Assembly: GCA_025357945.1 (NCBI GenBank)
Contig: JANYLJ010000034.1
Span: forward strand, 50,742-114,741
DNA length: 64,000 nucleotides
Direction: 5' to 3'
Source of the DNA: Gemmatimonadota bacterium
GTDB lineage: Bacteria; Gemmatimonadota; Gemmatimonadetes; Gemmatimonadales; GWC2-71-9
A program made the translations under genes and the position numbers. This document shows, one piece after another, positions 59,530 through 64,000 of the stretch (its first letter is position 1; each line of letters opens with the position of its first letter). The notes beneath the pieces are model-generated. The model saw only the letters and a program-made list of their open reading frames with translations, was not told the origin of the DNA and did no database searches.

Positions 59530-60588
59530 TCACCGGCTGGAGCGCGGCCGGGTGGACCGCTGTGATCGCGAAGGCGGACCGACAGGCGCAGCCGCACGGG
59601 CCGCGTCGCGCGGTGACCCGCCCCATTGGCGACTCCAGGCACGGCGCAGTTGCAAGTCCGACCGGAAGCCGGCGACCTCCGCAGCGCGCGTGACACTCGC
59701 GCCATGTTCGATCGACTGTCGGGCCCGCTCGAGGCGAATGGACCGCAGATAGTGTAGCGGAGAGATGCCGGCGTGGTCGACAAAGAGCCGGAGCAGGTGG
59801 CGCTCGGCGGTGTGGCCGACCGCCGCCAGCGCGGCCATGTCCCAATCGCGTTCCGGCTTGCTGATGATGGCATCCTGCACCCGGTGCACCGCCGCATGCA
59901 GGTGGCGGCGATGCACAAGAAACGGCGACAGCTCGGCGTCGCGCGCCGAGCGCCTCAAGTACACCACCATGTCCTCCGCCACGCTGGCAGCCAGCGCCTC
60001 ACCGCATTCCCCGGCAATCAGGTGCAACGCGATATCGATGCCGGCGGTGATGCCGGCACTGGACGCGAGCGGCCCATCCACAACGAATACGCGGTTGTCG
60101 ATCACTTGCGCCTGCGGCGCCAAGGCACGCAGGGCGTTCAGTAGGTCATGGTGCGTGGTGCAACGCCGGGCGGCGAGCAGGCCGGCGCGCGCGGCCAGCA
60201 GCGTACCCGAGCAGATCGTGACCAGGCGGTGCGGCGTCTCCGTGGCAAGGAGCGGTTCGCGCAATTGCTGGTTCAGCCACATTGCGGTGGCGGTAATGGC
60301 AGGCGTGACCTGAATTACGTGCGCGCTCGGTTGGCCAACGACTACTACCCAGGTGGGCGTGCTCAGCCGCTGCGGCAAGGGCAAGAGGTCGACGAGTGCC
60401 AAGCCAACCGAGGTCGAAAGCGTTGGCACCGGGCCGGTGAATCGGAGGCGAAATCGCGGCGACAGACCACTCGCCTCGCGGTGCAGGTTGGCCAAGCGAA
60501 ATGCTTCCGCAGGCCCGGCAATGTCGAGCAGGAGTGCGTGCGGCACGATGACGAACAGGATGTCAATCAGTTGTGGACGTGTGATCAT
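59530..60588 (-). CDS. GlxA-type AraC-family transcription regulator
   Basis: A 352-residue regulator starting at the ATG at 60586-60588. The N-terminal DJ-1/PfpI-like domain (QLIDILFVIVPHALLLDIAGPAEAFRLAN, VTICSGTLLAARAGLLAARRCTTHH) carries the Cys-Ser nucleophile-elbow position. It is followed by a C-terminal AraC double HTH (WDMAALAAVGHTAERHLLRLFVDHAGISPLHYLRSIRLERARQ, VTRAAEVAGFRSDLQLRRAWSRQWG). The group regulates carnitine, arginine and other amine catabolism in other bacteria. No such pathway is nearby. It diverges from the M13 peptidase gene. Confidence 0.92.
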   Translation of the reverse strand: MITRPQLIDILFVIVPHALLLDIAGPAEAFRLANLHREASGLSPRFRLRFTGPVPTLSTSVGLALVDLLPLPQRLSTPTWVVVVGQPSAHVIQVTPAITATAMWLNQQLREPLLATETPHRLVTICSGTLLAARAGLLAARRCTTHHDLLNALRALAPQAQVIDNRVFVVDGPLASSAGITAGIDIALHLIAGECGEALAASVAEDMVVYLRRSARDAELSPFLVHRRHLHAAVHRVQDAIISKPERDWDMAALAAVGHTAERHLLRLFVDHAGISPLHYLRSIRLERARQSIEHGASVTRAAEVAGFRSDLQLRRAWSRQWGGSPRDAARAAAPVGPPSRSQRSTRPRSSR

Positions 60589-60796
60589 TTCAGGACATTC
60601 CCCGTGGGCAAAATGATACCACGAATACTGGGCCGGCTGGTGAAACACCAAGGTCAACGTCCGAAACTGATCGAAACTTGTCCTGCCACGCCGCGCCAGA
60701 GGATGGCCCGTCCTGTAGGCTTCGCCATGTCATCGCCGTGGACCGGACCACGAGTTCCCGTTTGCGACCCCCACCCGTGCCTCGAGAGGCCACGCC

Positions 60797-62875
60797 ATGT
60801 TCAGAAAAGCCCACCGCAACATTCGGCGGAGCGCGGCACTTCTGTTCGCTACACTCTCGTTCTGGCCGGTGTCTGCGGTTCGCGCCCAAGCCGTCGGCGA
60901 CCGGAGACCTTCGAGGCTCGAACGTAGCGTCGACGCGAGCATCAAGCCGGGCGACGACTTCTTTGCGTACGCCAACGGTAGTTGGCTCAAGGCCACCACG
61001 ATCCCGGCAGGGAAGGAGCGATGGGGTGCGCGCAACGAAATCGACGAACTGACCCGCCAACGCGTCGTGACGCTGCTCGATGCCGCCCGCATCGCGCCGG
61101 CAGGATCGGCCGCGCGCAGAGTGGCCGATTTCCATGCGGCGTACTTGAACGAGGCGGCCATCGAGGCACGCGGGCTGGCAGCACTAAAACCACTGCTCGA
61201 CAGCATCGATCGCGTCGATGACAAGGCGGCGCTGACCTGGCTGCTGGGCCGCGGCATGCGGGCAGATGTCGACCCGCTCAACTGGGGCGTCTACCGGTCG
61301 GGGCACCTGCTGGGTTTGTCGGTGGAACCGAGCATCCACGGCGAGAAGACCTACGTCGCCTTCCTGCTGCAGGGCGGGCTCGGCCTGCCGGACCGGGAGT
61401 ACTACCTCAGCACTGAACCCCGCATGCAGGCGCTCAGAACCAGTTACCTGGCGTACATCGGTCACCTGCTGGCACTCGCCGGCTTCGACCGGGCAAGTGA
61501 GCGGGCCGACGCGGTGATGGCACTTGAGACTGCCATCGCGCACAGCCACGTGGCGCGCGACGTGTCGGCCAACGACCACAACGCCGACATCGTGTGGACG
61601 CGCGCCGACTTCGCGCGCCAGGCCCCGGGGATCGAATGGTCGGCGTTCTTCGCGGCGGCGGGCTTGACGAAGCAAGAAGCGTTTGTCCCCTGGCAGCCGG
61701 GCGCCGTGAGAGGCGTGGCGGCGCTGGTCGCATCGCAACCACTGCAAGCGTGGCAGGACTACCTGCGGTTTCACGCTGTCGACGATCATGCCGACGTGCT
61801 GCCGCGGGCCTTCGCCGAGGCGGCGATGGCGCTGCATGGAGCCGCTTCGGCAGCAACCGGGCAGGCACAGCAGAGCCCGCGCGCCCAACGCGCGCTTGAC
61901 GCGACGCAGTTGGCGATGAGCGATGCGATCGGGAGGATGTATGCTGAACGCTATTTCCCGGCCGAGCATAAGGTGCGGGTGCAAGCGATCGTGGCGAATG
62001 TCGCCGCGGCCTTTGTGCGACGGGTCGAAGCGGCGACGTGGATGTCGCCCAGCACCAAGGCGCTGGCGCTGGCCAAGTTGAAGACGCTGTACGTCGGCAT
62101 CGGCTACCCCGAACATTGGCAGGACTATGCGGACCTGACCATGGACCCGCTCGACGCCGTCGGCAATCTTCGGCGCGCCGCCGATCGCACCTATCGCCAT
62201 GCCGTGGCCCGGCTGGGCAAGCCCGTGGACATGACCGAATGGTGGATTGCACCGCAGATGGTCGGCGCGATCCTTGTGTTCCAACAGAACGCCTACGATT
62301 TCTCGGCGGCACTGCTGCAGGCACCAAAATTCGACCCGGCGGCGTCGGACGCCGCGAACTACGGCGCCATCGGCGCCATCATCGGCCACGACATCAGTCA
62401 CTTCGTCGATGTGCTGGGTGCGGAATACGAGGTCGACGGCCGGATGCGCCACTGGTGGACCCCCGCGGACTCGTCGCGGTTCCGGGCATGGGCCGAGCCA
62501 CTGGTGCAACAGTTCTCCGGGTATCACCCATTTCCGGACGCGGCCGTCAACGGCAAGCTGACCGCGACGGAAAATATTGCCGACCTGGCAGGCCTCGCCG
62601 CGGCCTTCGATGCCTACCGCCGGACGCTCGGCAGCAGGCTCACCGACAAGGAGTACCTGCGGGCGAAGGACCGAGAGTTCTTCCTCGGTTTCGCGCAGAG
62701 CTGGCGGACCAGAATTGGCGAGGGGGCGATGCGAACGCAGCTCACCAGCGACCACGCCCCGGAGATGTATCGCGTTGCCACCGTTCGCAACCTCGATGCG
62801 TGGTACGCTGCGTTCGACGTGCTCCCGGGCGAGCGGCTGTACCTTGAGCCCAAGGCGCGGGTGCGGATCTGGTAG
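60797..62875 (+). CDS. M13 (neprilysin-like) metallopeptidase with HDxxH active site
   Basis: A 692-residue secreted peptidase with a signal peptide (SAALLFATLSFWPVSAVRAQ), the M13 N-terminal domain (IKPGDDFFAYANGSWLKATTIPAGKERWGARNEI) and the catalytic domain. The zinc motif, usually HExxH, reads HDISH here (His531-His535), so the catalytic Glu is Asp532. The other elements are intact: the third ligand in TENIADLAG (Glu592), substrate-binding SDHAPEMYRV, and the final YLEPKARVRIW. NAYDFSAALLQAPKF replaces the usual NAYY segment. Activity may be reduced or changed. Confidence 0.92.
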   Translation: MFRKAHRNIRRSAALLFATLSFWPVSAVRAQAVGDRRPSRLERSVDASIKPGDDFFAYANGSWLKATTIPAGKERWGARNEIDELTRQRVVTLLDAARIAPAGSAARRVADFHAAYLNEAAIEARGLAALKPLLDSIDRVDDKAALTWLLGRGMRADVDPLNWGVYRSGHLLGLSVEPSIHGEKTYVAFLLQGGLGLPDREYYLSTEPRMQALRTSYLAYIGHLLALAGFDRASERADAVMALETAIAHSHVARDVSANDHNADIVWTRADFARQAPGIEWSAFFAAAGLTKQEAFVPWQPGAVRGVAALVASQPLQAWQDYLRFHAVDDHADVLPRAFAEAAMALHGAASAATGQAQQSPRAQRALDATQLAMSDAIGRMYAERYFPAEHKVRVQAIVANVAAAFVRRVEAATWMSPSTKALALAKLKTLYVGIGYPEHWQDYADLTMDPLDAVGNLRRAADRTYRHAVARLGKPVDMTEWWIAPQMVGAILVFQQNAYDFSAALLQAPKFDPAASDAANYGAIGAIIGHDISHFVDVLGAEYEVDGRMRHWWTPADSSRFRAWAEPLVQQFSGYHPFPDAAVNGKLTATENIADLAGLAAAFDAYRRTLGSRLTDKEYLRAKDREFFLGFAQSWRTRIGEGAMRTQLTSDHAPEMYRVATVRNLDAWYAAFDVLPGERLYLEPKARVRIW

Positions 62876-62881
62876 CGTAGA

Positions 62882-63655
62882 GTGCGCGTCACCGTCTGTG
62901 AGCTCCCGCATGAACCCGGAGCCCTGGCGGCCGCTTGGGCCGGACTGTGTGAACACACCTGGCGGCATGAATCCGAGCTGGTGCTGCTCCCCGAGTTCGC
63001 GATGGCGGAGCCGGTATGGGAGGACCCACGCTTCGACGCCGCGCGCTGGGCTCGGGTCGAGGCCGTGAGCGATGGCTGGCTTCAGCTCCTGCCCGAGTTG
63101 CATGCGGCGCACGTGGTGGGAACCCGGCCTGTCACCGTTGATGGCCGGCGGTTCAACCAGGGGTACATCCGCTCTCGTGCGGCCGGGCTGCTGCCGTTGC
63201 GTCGCAAGTTCCACCTGCCGAGCGAGCCGGGCGGCTGGGAAGCGCGCTGGTTTGACCGCGGCGACCGGGAGTTCCCGGTATTTCACGCGGGGTCGGTATC
63301 GTTCGGACTCAACATCTGCACTGAGCTGTGGGCGCTGGAGACCTACGCCGCCTACGCCGCGCAGGGCGTGCAGATGATCCTGTCGCCGCGCGCGACCGCG
63401 GCGGCAACGGCGGCGAAGTGGTTGTCGGTGGGTGTGGTAGCGGCGGTGCGTTCCGGGGCGTTCAGCGTGTCGTCGAACCGGGTGGACCCGGCGGGCGCGT
63501 ATGGGGGTGCCGGGTGGATCATCAGCCCCGATGGCGAAGTGCTGGCGACGACGGCGGCGGCGGCGCCATTTGCGACGGTTGATATCGACCTGACTGGTGC
63601 GACCGCGGACCGTGACGGTTACCCGCGGTATGTGTTCGGTGGGAACGTGAGCTAG
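62882..63655 (+). CDS. Nitrilase-superfamily carbon-nitrogen hydrolase
   Basis: A 257-residue enzyme starting with a GTG 6 bp after the peptidase stop, so cotranscribed. The Glu-Lys-Cys triad is visible: LLPEFAM (Glu38), LRRKFHLP (Lys109) and LNICTELW (Cys146), with an SNR segment (SSNRVDPAG) and ISPDGEVLATT near the end. It acts on an amide or nitrile bond in the cytoplasm. The branch (amidase, omega-amidase, carbamoylase) cannot be fixed from sequence alone. Confidence 0.92.
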   Translation: MRVTVCELPHEPGALAAAWAGLCEHTWRHESELVLLPEFAMAEPVWEDPRFDAARWARVEAVSDGWLQLLPELHAAHVVGTRPVTVDGRRFNQGYIRSRAAGLLPLRRKFHLPSEPGGWEARWFDRGDREFPVFHAGSVSFGLNICTELWALETYAAYAAQGVQMILSPRATAAATAAKWLSVGVVAAVRSGAFSVSSNRVDPAGAYGGAGWIISPDGEVLATTAAAAPFATVDIDLTGATADRDGYPRYVFGGNVS

Positions 63656-63692
63656 CGTCCGCCCGGTTTCCCCGGTAGATCGCGCACCGCCG

Positions 63693-63883
63693 TCAGCGAC
63701 CTCGAACGGAACGCCCCTGCTCCACCCGCCCCAGGTACTCGTCGAGCCAGGTGAGCCCTTCGCGCACTGAGCCGTACGCTCCCAAATACGTGATCGAACT
63801 CGTATATCGGGCCGCTTCAGGCTCCGATGACGAGCGCCGGTGTTGGCGCAAGACGCCGCGCTTCGCCTGGCCTCCACAGTGCG
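63693..63883 (-). pseudogene. 3' remnant of a gene cut by an IS3 end
   Basis: On the minus strand a short frame ends SITYLGAYGSVREGLTWLDE, followed by YLGRVEQGRSVRGR and a stop at 63693. It reads like the C-terminus of a larger enzyme, possibly an alpha/beta hydrolase or S9 peptidase, and it loses its upstream part at the IS end at 63884. Low certainty. Confidence 0.3.
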
Positions 63884-64000
63884 TAAGCTTCCCCTCGTCG
63901 GACACATCGTCAGTTAGACTTTCTCGCCCCAAGGAGGGGGAATGAGGAAGTCGAAATTCACGGAAGCCCAGATCGTGGCGGTGCTCCAGGAAGGCGTGGC
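63884..64000 (+). mobile_element. IS3-family element B, left end and orfA start, cut by window edge
   Basis: TAAGCTTCCCCTCGTCGGAC opens the element. A ribosome-binding site AAGGAGGGGG lies just before the ATG at 63943, which begins OrfA (MRKSKFTEAQIVAVLQEGV...). The frame is open to the window end. The same left end and orfA start are found split at 54601-54647 and 55957-56015. Confidence 0.85.

Noticed and set aside
61184-63907. Minus-strand open frame of about 900 codons
   Set aside because: It is antisense to the M13 peptidase and the nitrilase-family gene, both with intact catalytic motifs, and has no start context or family features.
1-64000. tRNA or rRNA genes
   Set aside because: No T-loop/anticodon combinations or rRNA stretches were recognised by eye; a covariance-model scan would be decisive.

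Overview
The window is a high-GC bacterial chromosome segment, most probably from a Gemmatimonadota-like lineage. This is an inference from content: tandem GWxTD-type proteins, a macrolide-exporter-style cluster with two large FtsX/MacB-fold permeases, many secreted proteins whose signal peptides end in an A-x-A-Q site, TonB receptors, class II ribonucleotide reductase, and no ribosomal or tRNA gene to test it. Genes are tightly packed, often with 4-bp ATGA overlaps, and GTG and TTG starts are common.

Layout. 0-4.3 kb: a minus-strand group with a truncated Ig-like lipoprotein, a secreted protein, a TlpA-like thioredoxin, a CcdA/DsbD-type membrane protein, ispG and a small conserved protein. 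4.4-8.3 kb: a short KdpD-like kinase, a KdpE-like regulator and a KimA-like potassium permease. They face a divergent mgtA-type Mg2+ ATPase (8.4-11.1 kb) across a strong sigma-70 promoter and a perfect 6-bp dyad; an outer-membrane porin follows. 12.4-25.8 kb: an OmpR-type two-component pair, an NtrB/NtrC-type (sigma-54) pair, and an export operon (adaptor, ATPase, permease, ATPase, permease) preceded by a well-formed -24/-12 promoter. 26-33 kb: a secreted metallo-beta-lactamase-fold protein, a TonB receptor with a Cys/His-rich partner, an AI-2E family transporter, an alkaline-phosphatase-superfamily protein and a secreted PHM-like copper-site protein. 33-43.8 kb: nrdJ, two GWxTD proteins, an N-acetylmuramoyl-L-alanine amidase and a PP2C phosphatase. 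43.8-47.6 kb: anmK-murQ and gamma-glutamyltransferase, which fit cell-wall recycling and glutathione/peptide turnover. 47.6-53.4 kb: two glycine-zipper lipoproteins, a Fur-family operon and a second TonB receptor. 53.4-64 kb: an accessory region with degenerate genes, nested IS3 elements, DoxX, MOSC, a VapBC-type toxin-antitoxin pair, a GlxA-type regulator, an M13 peptidase with an unusual active site, a nitrilase-family enzyme and the start of another IS3 element.

The most unusual signal is a set of intergenic palindromic elements whose arms are tandem heptamers. One family uses GTGAGCC (five copies at 14.5-26.0 kb), the other GAGAGAC (four copies). One GTGAGCC element is expanded to about 531 bp and carries a complete four-helix-bundle (S23/IVP) gene. 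Its edges match the short elements on both sides, so the short copies look like gene-less relatives of an S23-carrying element.
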